A stretch of DNA of 64,000 nt, from NCBI RefSeq assembly GCF_002087295.1, contig NZ_MWVI01000050.1, positions 186,001-250,000 on the forward strand, given 5' to 3'. Origin of the DNA: Vreelandella lionensis (GTDB lineage: Bacteria > Pseudomonadota > Gammaproteobacteria > Pseudomonadales > Halomonadaceae). Below, one piece after another: positions 9,438-20,313 of this stretch. The notes below the pieces were generated by a model. It saw only the letters and a list, made by a program, of their open reading frames with translations. It made no database searches and was not told the DNA's origin. The translations under genes were made by a program, and so were the position numbers. Numbering within the stretch: the first letter of the stretch is position 1; each line of letters begins with the position of its first letter.

Positions 9438-9947
9438 ATGATATGGCATTTGATCGCCGCCGTTTTTGCTGGCCTTGCGGCCGCAGGGATTGGCTTGATA
9501 CTGCGCACGCTGAGCGGCAAACGCCTACCCAAGTGGATCGTTCCGGTGTGTGGCGGGTTAGGTATGCTGGGCTATCAAATTCAAGTGGAATACACGTGGT
9601 TTGAACATAAACAGGCGCAGCTTCCCGATAGCGCTACGGTAATTTCAACGGAGAGCAGCACAGCAGTATGGCGCCCATGGACCTTTGCCATCCCGATGAC
9701 CACCAAATTTAGCGTGGTCGACAGTGAAAATATTCGCACGACCGAACAAGATGGCGCCCGTTTAGCAGAATTTATTCTTTATCAGATTGAGCGCCATCAC
9801 ACCGATATTTTGATCACCCAGCCCTACTTACTCAACTGTGAGACCCGCGAGTTGGTACCGCTGGATAAAGAGTCTCGCGAGCCTATTCTCAAAGAGATAC
9901 GGACGCTGCGTGAGACCTCTCCGCTCCTCAGCAACGTGTGCTCATAG
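9438..9947 (+). CDS. Conserved hypothetical membrane-anchored protein
   Basis: 169 residues. Two hydrophobic segments at the N-terminus (about 2-24 and 34-50) are followed by a soluble domain rich in charged residues with no motif I recognise; it contains two Cys (NCETRE near 134 and the penultimate residue). An intact frame, a downstream position after a terminator, and coding base composition like its neighbours support a real gene. It lies between the acetate symporter and crbS, and homologues seem likely in the same spot in related halomonads, but no function can be given. Confidence 0.65.
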   Translation: MIWHLIAAVFAGLAAAGIGLILRTLSGKRLPKWIVPVCGGLGMLGYQIQVEYTWFEHKQAQLPDSATVISTESSTAVWRPWTFAIPMTTKFSVVDSENIRTTEQDGARLAEFILYQIERHHTDILITQPYLLNCETRELVPLDKESREPILKEIRTLRETSPLLSNVCS

Positions 9948-10060
9948 GCAAATAAAATTTGTGGTGTAAACAAGCTTAGGGAATGGTCGTACACAGCCCG
10001 CTGTTTCGCCTAGAATAAAGCCTTTTGATTAGCGCACCACACTCTGGCGGGGAGAAAGGC

Positions 10061-13000
10061 ATGTTTCACGGCGGGCTACTGGTCGCGGTATCGCTACTCT
10101 ATATTGCCGTTTTATTCGGGATAGCCTGGTACGGTGACCGCCGCGCGCGTACCCATGGTGCCACTCGGCGGCGCCCAATCATTTATAGCCTAGCGCTGGC
10201 GATCTACTGTACGTCATGGACCTTCTACGGCGCGGTGGGTCAAGCTGCCACCGCGGGCTGGTCGTTTGCCAGCATCTTCGTGGGGCCTATTCTGACGTTT
10301 TTGCTCTTCTGGCCTGTGCTGGCGAAGATGATCCGCGTTGCCAAGCACCAAAACGTCACCTCCATTGCCGACTTCATCGCCTCCCGTTACGGTAAAACCC
10401 AATCGCTGGCCGCCTTTGCTAGTCTGGTTGCCCTTGTCGGCACCCTGCCCTACATCGCGCTACAGCTAAAAGCGGTCTCCACCACGTTCAGCGTGCTCAC
10501 CGAGGCTTCTGATGTTACTCATACGCCACTGTTTGGCGATACGGCCTTTTATGTGCGGTGGTAATGGCCATCTTCGCGATTCTATTCGGCACCCGGCATA
10601 CCGATGCCACTGAACACCATGAAGGTTTAATCCACGCCGTCGCGTTTGAGTCATTGGTCAAGCTGCTGGCCTTTGTCGTCCTCGGCGCTTTGGTTACCAG
10701 GGGCATGTTCGATGGCCTGGGTGAGCTGATGGGGCACGCAGAGAGTCAGCTTGAACTTCAGCGCCAGCTCGCCAATCAGGATTTTGGCCAGAGCTTCTGG
10801 GCGCAGACCCTGCTCGCTATGCTGGCCATTCTATGCCTGCCGCGCCAGGTTCACGTGGCCGTGGTGGAAAACATCCATCCCGATGATGCCACTCAGGCTC
10901 GCTGGCTGTTTCCGCTTTACTTGCTGGCGATTGCCTTTTTCGTAGTACCACTGGCCGCCGCTGGCCTGCTGCTGTTTTCAGAAAGCGGCGTGGAGCCCGA
11001 TACGTACGTACTCGCCCTGTCCATGGCCCCGGGCCAGCAGTGGCTCACGCTGCTCACGTTTATCGGCGGATTCTCTGCCGCAACGGGCATGGTGATTGTA
11101 GCGGCGGTGGCTGTCTCAATCATGATCTCGAACGAAATTGTGATCCCGGCGCTCTTCAGGCTGCGCTGGTTCGACACCAAAGCCCGAGACTATGGCCGTT
11201 TGGTGCTGCGCGCTCGCCGCCTCACCATCGTGGCCGTGCTGGCCATGGCGTACGGCTTTTATCAGCTGATTGGCGAATTCACCTCGCTGGCCTCCATCGG
11301 CATGCTCTCGTTTGCAGCGGCGGCCCAGTTTGCTCCGGCGCTGATTGGCGGGCTGTACTGGAAGCGCGGCAACCGCTTAGGCGTCATTGTGGGCAGGACC
11401 GTGGGCTTTGCTATTTGGGCGTATAGCCTACTCATGCCCGCCATGATTAACGCTGGAGTGCTGCCTCAAGCGTGGCTTGCCGGTGGCCCGCTGGGGCTTA
11501 ACTGGCTGTCGCCCACGGCGCTGTTTGGCCTGAACATGGGCGATGCCTTTACCCATGGCGTGATGCTTTCGCTAGGGGTCAATCTGTTCTGCTATATCTT
11601 TGTCTCACAGATCACCTCCCAGCGGGTGGTCGAACGCATTTAGGCGTCGCTGTTTGTGGATAGCGTCGAAACCCGCCAAACCTCCGTTAATCGCCCCTGG
11701 ACAGGGGCCACAACGGTGGGCGATTTGAAAGTGCTGTGTGAGCGCTTTTTAGGCGCGGGCCAAGTCGACCGTGCCTTCGATGATTACGCACGCAGAGCAG
11801 GCAAGCCGCTGGATGACGGCACCCGCGCCTCCATCGACGTGATCCAATTTACCGAGCGCTTTCTCGCTTCTGTCCTGGGGGCATCGTCGGCACGGATCGT
11901 GGTGAACTCTGCACTTCAAGGGCGAGGCATCGGTATTTCCGATGTTATCTCCATCGTGGATGAGGCCTCCCAGGTGCTGGAGTTCAACCGTGCCCTGCTG
12001 CAGGCCACCATCGAAAACATCAACCAAGGCATCAGCGTGGTCGACCAGAACCTGCGCCTAGTGGTGTGGAACCAGCGCTATTTAGAGCTGTTCCGCTTCC
12101 CCGACCACATCATTCGCGTCGGCGCACAGATGGATCGTATCTTCCGCTATAACGCCCATAACGGCGAGTACGGGCCTGGCGACCCGGAAGAGCACGTGCA
12201 ACTGCTGCTGGATAACATTCGCGATGGCCAGCCCCACCGCTACGTACGCTACCGCCAGGACGGGAGCGTGCTGGAAGTACAGGGCAACCCGATGCCCGGC
12301 GGCGGCTTTGTCTACACATATCAGGATATTACCCAGCAAAAGCGTATCGAAGAGGCGCTGATCCGCTCAGAAAACAATATCCGCATCTATACCGATAACG
12401 TCCCGGCACTCATTGCCTACTTCGATAAAGAGAGCCGCTACCTGTTTACCAACCGCGCCTACGAACAGGCGTTCAACATCGACCGCAACGCGGTGATTGG
12501 GCGGCGCTACGAAGACGTGCTGCCGGTGAAACAGGCTGAAGAGCGGGTGCCCTGGGTACAGCGCACCCTGGCCGGTGAGCGGGTCAGTTTTGAAGTCTCC
12601 AGGCGGGTCAACGACGCCATGCGCTATATGCTGGTGACCTATACGCCGCACTTTGGCGACAGCCAATCGATTTTGGGTTTCTTCGCTCTGTATCAAGACA
12701 TTACCGAGCGTCGCCAAGCGGAAATCGCCCTGAAAGAGACTAACGAAACCCTGGAAGAGCGGGTGCGCGAACGTACCCAAGCACTCTCGGAGGCCAACGC
12801 CGCTCTGCGCCAGGAGAACCGTGTGCGCGCCGAAGCGGAGCAGGCACTGCGCCAAGCGAAACAGCTCGCGGAAGACGCCACGCCTCGAAAACCCGCTTCC
12901 TGGCTGCCGCCAGCCACGACCTACTGCAACCTCGGAATGCCGCGCGCTTGTTTACCTCTGCGCTGATGCAGAACATCACCGCCAGCGACACCCAGCGCAC

Positions 13001-14000
13001 CATTGGCCATATCGACAACTCGCTGCAAGCCGCTGAGGAACTGCTGGGCACGCTGCTGGATATCTCAAAACTGGATGCGGGTGCGCTCACGCCAAGGCGC
13101 AGCCATTTCGCCTTAGCCGATATTTTCCGCCCGCTACGCGCTGAGTTTGAGGTGATGGCCGATGATCGCGGCTTGGATCTTGACGTTGTGCCCACTCAGC
13201 AATGGGTGGATTCCGACCCGCAGATGCTGCGTCGCATCGTGCAAAACTTCCTCTCTAATGCCATTCGCTACACCCAAGAAGGCCGCGTGCTATTGGGCTG
13301 TCGCCGCCAGAGTGGGCGGCTACTGATTGAGGTGTGGGACAGCGGCCCGGGGATTCCTGAATCCAAGTTAACGGAAATCTTCCAGGAGTTCCGCCGTCTG
13401 GATCAAGTCTCCCGCCATAAAGAGAGCGAAAAAGGCCTTGGGCTGGGGCTCTCCATTGCCGATCGTATGAGCCGCGTTCTGGATCACCCCATCAAAGTGC
13501 GCTCGTGGGAAGGGGTAGGCACGGTGTTCTCGGTCAGCGTCCCCATCGGTGCGGCCCGAGAAATAACCGTCGCCGATCAGGAGCCCAGCGGCCGTCGTAG
13601 CGGTAATAAGCTGGCGGGCACACGGATTGTGTGTATCGACAACGAAACGATGATTCTAGAAGGCATGACGGCGATGCTCAGCGGTGGGGGCTGGGAAGTG
13701 TTTACCGCCACTAGTATCGGTGGGGCAAAGTCGATTCTACGCAATATGGACGGTGATCCTGACGCCATCCTGGCGGATTATCACCTGGATAACGAGGTCA
13801 CCGGCCTGATGGCGCAAGAAGCACTTAGTGAGCGCTTTGCAGGGGCCGTTCCCGGCATTGTCATCACCGCCGATCGTACCGAAGCCGTCGCAGAAGAGAT
13901 CAAGCGGGCAGGCTACCAGCTACTGCTCAAGCCGGTGAAACCAGCCGCCCTACGCGCACTGCTCACTCGTACTCTCCAGGCCAGCCGCGCCAAACCCTAA
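10061..14000 (+). CDS. crbS: CrbS-type hybrid sensor kinase with SLC5 domain (two apparent frameshifts and one in-frame stop)
   Basis: Very large sensor of the acetate-switch system. In order: SSS/SLC5 transporter-like membrane domain (10061-11640), STAC linker domain (about 11690-11930), two PAS domains (about 11960-12335 and 12350-12715), a coiled coil, an H-box with SHDLLQP (His codon 12915-12917), HATPase with NAIRYT, DSGPGIP and GLGLGLS (about 13210-13540), and a receiver domain with ILADYHLD (about 13620-13990). GGGGAG precedes the ATG at 10061. One base is missing near 10556 and one near 12886. A TAG at 11641-11643 lies in frame at the transporter/STAC junction, where CAG (Gln) would fit. 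Also called MxtR in pseudomonads. Confidence 0.85.
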
Positions 14001-14022
14001 TAGTGAACCCAAAAACAGCAGC

Positions 14023-14050
14023 GCCGCGCTTAGAAAAATCTAAGCGCGGC
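14023..14050 (-). terminator. Terminator between convergent crbS and crbR
   Basis: A perfect 11-bp stem (GCCGCGCTTAG / CTAAGCGCGGC) around AAAAAT. Read on the minus strand it is followed by GCTGCTGTTTTT, so it best terminates crbR. Confidence 0.75.
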
Positions 14051-14071
14051 CTGTTCACCTGCCGTTAGCCG

Positions 14072-14734
14072 TTACGACTCGACTTTCGGCGGCTCTACTT
14101 CCAGTTTCTGCGCGGCAATAACCGCCTGAGTGCGCGAGTGCACGCCCAGCTTACGCAGAATGGCCGTCACATGGGCTTTAATAGTCGCTTCTGACACATT
14201 CAGCTCGTAGGCAATTTGCTTATTCAGCAGGCCTTCGGTCAGCATGTTCAGCACGCGAAACTGCTGGGGTGTTAGCGAGGCAATCGCCTCAGCAAAGCGC
14301 GACTCCTCTTCACTGGTCTCTTCCAGTACGTTGGCGAGTGCTTCCGGTAACCACACCTCACCCTGCAAAATCTCGCCGACCGCTTCCGCGATCAGTTGCA
14401 GCGATGATGATTTAGGAATAAAACCAGAGGCACCGTAGTCGATAGCACGACGCACCACGTAGGGCTCATCGCTGCCGGACACGACGGCTACCGGAATATC
14501 CGGCATCTGCCCGCGCAGTTGGATGAGACCCGAAAAGCCGTGGGCACCAGGCATATGAAGATCCAGCAGAATTAAATCCGCATCGGGGTGTCGATTAACG
14601 ACCTCAGTGGTGGCTTCCATGGTGTCGGCTTCGACAATCTCAGCCTGGGGGGCCAACTGGCGCAACGCCTGGGTGAGCGCTGCACGAAACAGCGGATGGT
14701 CGTCAGCGACGATAAACTTATGGGCTACTGCCAT
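14072..14734 (-). CDS. crbR: CrbR-type LuxR/NarL-family response regulator
   Basis: 220-residue response regulator. The receiver domain has the acidic pair D11-D12, phosphoacceptor D58 (LILLDLHMPG) and a conserved Lys near 108 (FIPKSSS). The C-terminal GerE helix-turn-helix reads LTPQQFRVLNMLTEG...NKQIAYELNVSEATIKAHV. The start at 14734 is chosen over an upstream in-frame ATG because GGAGG sits 8 bases before it. CrbR (ErdR in pseudomonads) is the partner of CrbS and activates acs in Vibrio and Pseudomonas; here it lies convergent to crbS and directly downstream of acs, which supports the name. The frame is intact. Confidence 0.85.
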   Translation of the reverse strand: MAVAHKFIVADDHPLFRAALTQALRQLAPQAEIVEADTMEATTEVVNRHPDADLILLDLHMPGAHGFSGLIQLRGQMPDIPVAVVSGSDEPYVVRRAIDYGASGFIPKSSSLQLIAEAVGEILQGEVWLPEALANVLEETSEEESRFAEAIASLTPQQFRVLNMLTEGLLNKQIAYELNVSEATIKAHVTAILRKLGVHSRTQAVIAAQKLEVEPPKVES

Positions 14735-14881
14735 GGATATTCCTCCGGTTCCTCGAGCAGCGGGGTTGCCTGCCGCCGCGACGCTAGGCTCATACGGTTG
14801 AAGCATGGTACCCCATGGGCTTCATCATGCCCAAGCATCACATGCACAATTTGTTATTGAGACGTCATCCGAACAGAAACA

Positions 14882-14909
14882 GCAGTGCCGGCCCTATGGC
14901 CGGCACTGC
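14882..14909 (-). terminator. Second hairpin terminator between acs and crbR
   Basis: A perfect 12-bp stem (GCAGTGCCGGCC / GGCCGGCACTGC) with CTAT loop; on the minus strand it is followed by TGTTTCTGTT. It lies 60 bp beyond the first acs terminator. Confidence 0.6.
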
Positions 14910-14968
14910 ATCGGATAAGCGCAGTTTGCCTGATCGTAATGATCAAACGCTTGACGTCCGTCATTGAA

Positions 14969-15004
14969 AATCGCCCCCACTGCTGAATGTCAGCGGGGGC
15001 GATT
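14969..15004 (-). terminator. Rho-independent terminator of acs
   Basis: A long stem (AATCGCCCCC-A-CTG / CAG-C-GGGGGCGATT, one mismatch) starting 4 bp after the acs stop, followed on the minus strand by TTTCAATG. Confidence 0.75.
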
Positions 15005-15007
15005 AGA

Positions 15008-16960
15008 TTACTGATTTGCCCGATGCTCAATCAAGTCATCGACGACCGATGGATCTGCCAGCGTGCTGGTATCACCCAGACCATCGCACTCGTTGGCGGC
15101 AATTTTGCGAAGAATGCGGCGCATAATTTTACCTGAACGCGTTTTCGGCAGCCCCGGTGCCCACTGGATAACATCCGGCGAGGCAATCGGCCCGATATCT
15201 TTACGCACCCACTGAGTCAGCTCTTTCTTTAGCTCGTCTGTGGGGTCGATACCGTCGTTCAGGGTAACGTAGGATGTAGATACCCTGACCTTTGATATTG
15301 TGGGGGAAGCCCACCACCGCCGCTTCGGCCACAGCAGAGTGCGCTACTAGCGACGACTCGATCTCAGCAGTACCCATACGGTGGCCAGAGACGTTCAGCA
15401 CGTCATCCACACGGCCGGTAATCCAGTAGTACCCATCCTCATCACGACGGCAGCCGTCACCCGTGAAGTACATGCCGTCATAGGTGGAGAAGTACGTCTG
15501 AACAAAGCGCTCGTGGTCGCCCCAGATAGAGCGTGCTTGCCCCGCGGCCAGGAGTCTAGAATCACCAGGTTGCCTTCGGTAGCACCTTCCAGCGTGTTGC
15601 CCTCGTTATCGACCAGGGCAGGTTTAACGCCGAAGAAAGGCGTCGTTGCTGAGCCCGGTTTCAGGTCGGTGGCCCCCGGCAGCGGTGCAATCATGATGCC
15701 GCCGGTTTCTGTCTGCCACCAAGTATCCACAATCGGACACTTCTCGTTGCCGATCACGCGGTAGAACCACTCCCACGCTTCGGGGTTAATCGGCTCACCC
15801 ACCGAGCCCAGTAAGCGCAGCGAGTCTCGCTTGCTGGAATCCATCACGCTGTCACCGTGTGCCATCAGTGCGCGTACGGCAGTAGGAGCAGTGTAGAGGA
15901 TATTGACCTGATGCTTATCGACGATTTCGCCCATTCGGCCGTGGGTCGGATAGCTCGGCACGCCTTCAAACATCAGCGTAGTGGCACCGTTCGCCAGGCG
16001 GGCCGTAGACGATATAGCTGTGACCAGTCACCCAGCCCACATCTGCCGTACACCAGTAGATTTCGCCCTCTTGGTAGTCAAAGACGTACTGATGCGTCAT
16101 GGCAGCGTGGTCAGGTAACCGCCGGTGGTGTGCTTCAAGCCTTTCGGCGCACCGGTGGAGCCTGAGGTGTAGAGAATGAACAGCGGATCTTCCGCATTCA
16201 TCGCCTCAGCTGGGCACTCGCTGGACTGTTTGTCGACCAGCTCGTCAAACCAGATATCGCGGCCTTCCTGCCAATCGATCTCTCCACCAGTACGTTTCAC
16301 AACTAGCACGTTCTTGCACACGTCGGTGCCATCGCGCTTGAGCGCGGAGTCGACGTTCTCTTTCAGCGGCACATGTTTACCACCGCGAACCGACTCATCG
16401 GCAGTGATCACCAGCTTGGAATCTGCACCGATGACCCGCTGGGCCACAGCGTCTGGCGAGAAGCCGCCAAATACCACCGAGTGCACCGCACCGATACGGG
16501 CGCAGGCCAGCATAGCCATGGCCGCTTCGGGAATCATCGGCATGTAAAGCGTGACGGTATCGCCTTTCTGAACACCCAGCGATTTCAAGCCGTTTGCTAG
16601 CTGATTGGTGCGCTCGTAAAGTTCGCGATAACTAATATGTTTGGATTCATTGGGGTTATCGCCTTCCCAAATAATCGCCGTTTGGTCGCCGCGCTTCTCT
16701 AGGTGGCGATCTAAGCAGTTCGCCGCGACGTTAAGTTCGCCGTCTTCAAACCAGCGAATATCGACGTTATCTCGGGCGAACGAGGTGTTTTTGATTTTGC
16801 TGGGGGTTTTAATCCAGTCGAGGCGTTTTGCTTGCTCGCCCCAGAAACCTTCTGGGTCGTCCATGGACTGCTGATACATTGCCGCATATTTATCTTTATC
16901 GGCCCATGCCTTGGCAGCGATGCTATCGCGCACTGGATAGACGTTTTTATGCTCGCTCAT
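15008..16960 (-). CDS. acs: Acetyl-CoA synthetase (four apparent frameshifts)
   Basis: AMP-forming enzyme that converts acetate, ATP and CoA to acetyl-CoA. The total span gives about 650 residues, the family's usual length. Seen: the ATP motif [15 protein letters not shown], the WWQTETGG core, [31 protein letters not shown] (in part), and the acetylatable Lys in [16 protein letters not shown]. The coding sequence is in five frames; single-base repairs near 16113 (missing C), 16000 (extra C in GPLANG), 15550 (extra base in DSWPGQA) and 15275 (extra C in YIYVTL) restore the full protein. It is the product side of the CrbS/CrbR system encoded next door. Confidence 0.92.
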
Positions 16961-17129
16961 GAAATTGCCTCTGTCCGTGAAGTTGCACTCTCTAGAAAAT
17001 GGTGTCGGCCTTATTATTGACTACACCGACGCGCGTAATATTTGCCTAGCATAAACCTGTCCTGAACGGCTTCCCTTTAGACATTGGTATTAGCGTTTTT
17101 TATTTTAAAAACAATGATTTAAAATAGCA

Positions 17130-17669
17130 TCACAGGTTTTTAAATGCGCTGTAGACCAAGGTCTGATCACAATGGCGGCAACGATAACGACGCCCCTTTA
17201 CCACGGCATGACGTCTGGCGGTAAAATGATGGAGCCACACTCATACCGATAAGGACGCGGTTGGGAACGCTGAATATCAAAGCGGTGAGTCACCCGTGGC
17301 ACCAAGCCAAACAGATTTCGCATCACCGACTGCCACTCGCGGCCGTGGGGCTTTAAGCGCGTGCCGTTGGCCAGATGAGAAAGACCAGCCAGTGGGCCAT
17401 CTCGTGGGGAATCACTTCATCGAAGAAGGCTTGTCGATTGTCTTCAACAGCACTGGGTTAAAGCGTAGTCCACCCCGCCCAAGATGCGCTTGCCCTGCTG
17501 AAGCACCTTTCAAATCAAACCATACCTTTGGGGCAGGCAGCGCTGGGTAGACTTCTCGGCAGCGTGCCAGGGCCTGCGCCACGCGCTCTTGAGCTGCCTG
17601 AAGCAACGCGTCATGAGAACGCGACATGAGCTCATCGCGCGGCCAAGGGGGCAGTGGTGACGTCTTCAT
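17130..17669 (-). CDS. sprT: SprT-family zinc metalloprotease-like protein (two apparent frameshifts)
   Basis: SprT-like protein of about 180 residues. The zinc motif HEMAH (plus-strand 17386-17400) lies in PHEMAHWLAGL, followed by HGREW and a C-terminal Zn-ribbon-like tail (YRCRHCDQTL) ending at TGA 17130-17132. The N-terminal part (17669 to about 17425) and the HExxH part are in different frames; a missing G would give LLEDNRQAFFDEVIPHE. A second shift near 17223 precedes FTARRH. The start is uncertain (17687, 17669 or 17627). SprT-like proteins are linked to DNA-protein crosslink repair in eukaryotes; the bacterial role is unclear. Confidence 0.75.
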
Positions 17670-17756
17670 TAGTGATAAACTAGCCATTAGTGACGTTGCT
17701 CGATTGTGACGGATCGACAGCGGTTTTCAAAGATGACGTTGACCACGAGGCTCCCC

Positions 17757-18436
17757 ATGGCAGAGCGCAATACCGTGACCGAAGCAAACTCGCCCGACAA
17801 TGCCCCGCCTCAGCCGCTGCTTGATGATGACAGCTCGACAGGCTGGATGATTTTCTCGATTCAGAGCAAGTGGGCGAAGATGCCCTCGATCTGATTTCAG
17901 CCCACGGCTTTCTCGTCGCCTTGGCGGTTGCCCCTAGCGAGCAGCCCACCGTGCAGTGGCTAGAGGAGCTATTCCAAGGCGAACCCAACTACCGCGACGC
18001 CGCCGAGAGCGAAGAGATCATCCAGCGGCTGACGCTACGGCGCGACAACGCCATGGCGGTACTGGAGCAAGGAGGCCTACCGGAGCTGCCCTTCGAGCTA
18101 ACCCTGGATGGCCTCCCCGCCGAAGAGACGCCGATTGGCGACTGGTGTGCAGGCTTTATGGAAGCGGTGTTCAGCGACGAAAGCGCCTGGTTCCAGGATG
18201 ACGAAGAGGCCGCCGCAACGCTGCTGCTGCCGTTCATGTCACTGTCGGGGCTGTTTGACGACGAACCCGATATGGCCGAGATGGCCAAAGATCAGGCCAG
18301 CCAAGAGTCCTTCGTTGCTCAACTGCCCGAGCTGGTGCTTGATCTTTACCTACACTACCGCGTACCGCCGGAAACCCCCAAGCCGAAACCGCGTAAAAAA
18401 ACGCCCGCCAAGGCTAAAGGCAAAAAGCGCAAATAA
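17757..18436 (+). CDS. UPF0149 (YecA/YgfB-like) family protein (one apparent frameshift)
   Basis: Acidic protein of about 225 residues of unknown function. Sequence after the shift, QLDRLDDFLDSEQVGEDALDLISAHGFLVALAVAP, then a Trp-rich middle (TPIGDWCAGFMEAV) and an acidic segment match the UPF0149 fold; it ends in a Lys/Pro/Ala-rich basic tail (KPKPRKKTPAKAKGKKRK), perhaps nucleic-acid binding. The N-terminal 25 residues (from ATG 17757 after a GAGG site) are in another frame; one base near 17828 restores continuity. It is divergent from sprT and convergent with the phospholipase D gene. Confidence 0.75.
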
Positions 18437-18441
18437 CCGCG

Positions 18442-19563
18442 CTATTTAAGGCGCATCACAAGGCCATCCACGACGCCATACACCCACTCCTTGGCCCGTT
18501 GCCCCCAGGGGCGCGCGGCCCAGGCAGCAGCATCCACCTCTTGGCTGGCGGCAAAGTTACGCTCGAAAAGCGCCTGCACTTCGCAGGCAAACGCCGAGTC
18601 TTCGATCTCCTGATTGGCCTCTAGGTTCCAGTGCAGGTTCCAGGGGTCAAAGTTACAGGAACCGAGGCTAACCCACTCATCGGCCAGGACGAACTTGGCG
18701 TGTATAAAGGTCGGCTGGAACTCGAAAATACGCACGCCCGCTCTCAGCAGCCCTTGATAAAAACGCTGACCCGCATAGCGCACGCCGGGGTGGTCGTGCT
18801 TGGCACCGGGCAGTAGCAGACGAACGTCGACGCCTCGCCGGGCGGCTCGAATCAGGCGACGACGCAGCGCAAATGTCGGCACAAAATAGGGCGTGCACAG
18901 CCACAGCCGCTGGTGAGCGCTACTAGCCCGAGCATAAAGCGAGTGGCGAATCGCTTGATAGCGATAGCCCCTGGCCGACATCACTCGCCCGCGAACGCCA
19001 TCCTCATGAGCGGTGGCGCTGCGCTGCGCCGGTAGCGGAATAGGCGTTTGGCTACCGGAAGCCTGCCGGGTAAGCCGGGACCGCCACAGACGACGAAACA
19101 GCACCTCCCAGTCCGCGACGGCCGGGCCTTCGATGCGTAGCACAATCTCGTCCCACGCTTGCAAAAACTCATCCACCGCGCCGAAACCGCCAGTAAAGGC
19201 GATCTCGCCATCCACCACCACGATCTTACGGTGGTCACGGCTAAGATTGCGTGCTAGAGAGTGAAAGCCAATCGGGTTGAACAGCTGCAACGCCACACCC
19301 GCTGCCTGCAAACGTTCACGGTCGCTTCGCTCCAATCCCATGGCGCCATAGCCGTCTAGCAATAGATAGGTTTTCACCCCTCGCCGCGTTGCGGCTTCTA
19401 ACGCGTCAATGACTTGGTTTGCGAGCTCGCCGGACTCCATCAAATAGAGCTCCACCAGCAAGTAGTGCTGCGCCTGACTCACCGCCTCAAACATCGCCGG
19501 TAAAAAGCGCGATGCTTCCGGCAGCAGAATCACACGATTTCCTTCTCGCCACTCGTGCTGCAT
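18442..19563 (-). CDS. Phospholipase D family protein, cardiolipin synthase B-like
   Basis: 373-residue enzyme with two HKD motifs: H-x-K-x4-D in SRDHRKIVVVDGEIAFTGG (about residues 108-126) and HAKFVLADEWVSLGSCNFD (about 288-306). This is the arrangement of ClsB-type cardiolipin synthases, which join phosphatidyl groups on phosphatidylglycerol or phosphatidylethanolamine at the inner membrane. No N-terminal transmembrane anchor is seen, as in ClsB. The frame is intact. It is 37 bp downstream of rsmJ on the same strand, so tsaB-rsmJ-cls may be one transcript. It could also act on other phosphodiesters. Confidence 0.85.
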   Translation of the reverse strand: MQHEWREGNRVILLPEASRFLPAMFEAVSQAQHYLLVELYLMESGELANQVIDALEAATRRGVKTYLLLDGYGAMGLERSDRERLQAAGVALQLFNPIGFHSLARNLSRDHRKIVVVDGEIAFTGGFGAVDEFLQAWDEIVLRIEGPAVADWEVLFRRLWRSRLTRQASGSQTPIPLPAQRSATAHEDGVRGRVMSARGYRYQAIRHSLYARASSAHQRLWLCTPYFVPTFALRRRLIRAARRGVDVRLLLPGAKHDHPGVRYAGQRFYQGLLRAGVRIFEFQPTFIHAKFVLADEWVSLGSCNFDPWNLHWNLEANQEIEDSAFACEVQALFERNFAASQEVDAAAWAARPWGQRAKEWVYGVVDGLVMRLK

Positions 19564-19600
19564 AGAGACTCCTTCTCTTGCTACGCTGCTTCATCCACGC

Positions 19601-20313
19601 TCAGCGGCTGAGTGAACGATGAACGTACAGATCGTAGCGGCTCGTTTTGCCTTCCAGCGTGTGCTGCGGCGCAGGCCCAGCAATGGGCGGCGCCCTACGC
19701 GGGCGTTTCACCACCACCCGGTGGGTTGCCACCTCGAGCGCAGCCTCCAACAAGCCTGGGGCATCGTCATCATCCCCGGCCAGCTCACGAAACACGCGCA
19801 TCTCTTTTTTCACCAGCGCGGACTTTTCGCGATGGGGGAACATGGGGTCCAGATGAATGACCTGAGGTGCAAACTCGGCTTCCGCCACCAGAGCTACTAA
19901 CTGCTCGGCGGCGTCGCCATGACGCAGGCACATTCGCGCGGCAATCGCGGCCGTTTCCTCAGCGACCGCCGCACGCGTAAGGCCATCCTGAAGCAGCGCG
20001 GCAATGGCGGCGACGCGCTCAATCATCAGCACCGGCGCGCCTAGGCTTGCCAACACAAAGGCGTCGCGGCCAAGGCCTGCTGTGGCATCAACCACGCTCG
20101 GCGTGATGCCCTTGGTAAGCCCGCAGGCTTTGGCCACCAATTGCCCACGGCCGCCGCCGAACTGACGGCGGTGCGCGGCCTTGCCCGCGAGCCAAAATCA
20201 ACGCTGAGCGGCTTGCCGTACTGGCGCTCATCCCCCGCTAGGGCGAGCTGACCATTCACATAGCCCAGCGTTAAGCCCGGCGGCAGCGTCACCTGTGGCA
20301 CCGGCTGGCTCAT
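19601..20313 (-). CDS. rsmJ: 16S rRNA (guanine(1516)-N2)-methyltransferase (one apparent frameshift)
   Basis: SAM-dependent methyltransferase that modifies G1516 of 16S rRNA. Seen: the SAM-binding [19 protein letters not shown] and the catalytic-type [21 protein letters not shown], plus the N-terminal PLSVDF stretch. Total about 236 residues, near the usual 250. The first 45 residues are in a different frame; the shift is near 20178, where the expected [14 protein letters not shown] resumes. Its ATG overlaps the TGA of tsaB (ATGA), so the two are translationally coupled. Confidence 0.88.

Noticed and set aside
15008-16960. acs as a pseudogene
   Set aside because: Four separate single-base breaks all restore to a full, conserved enzyme with catalytic motifs intact, and the same lesion type occurs in essential genes nearby.
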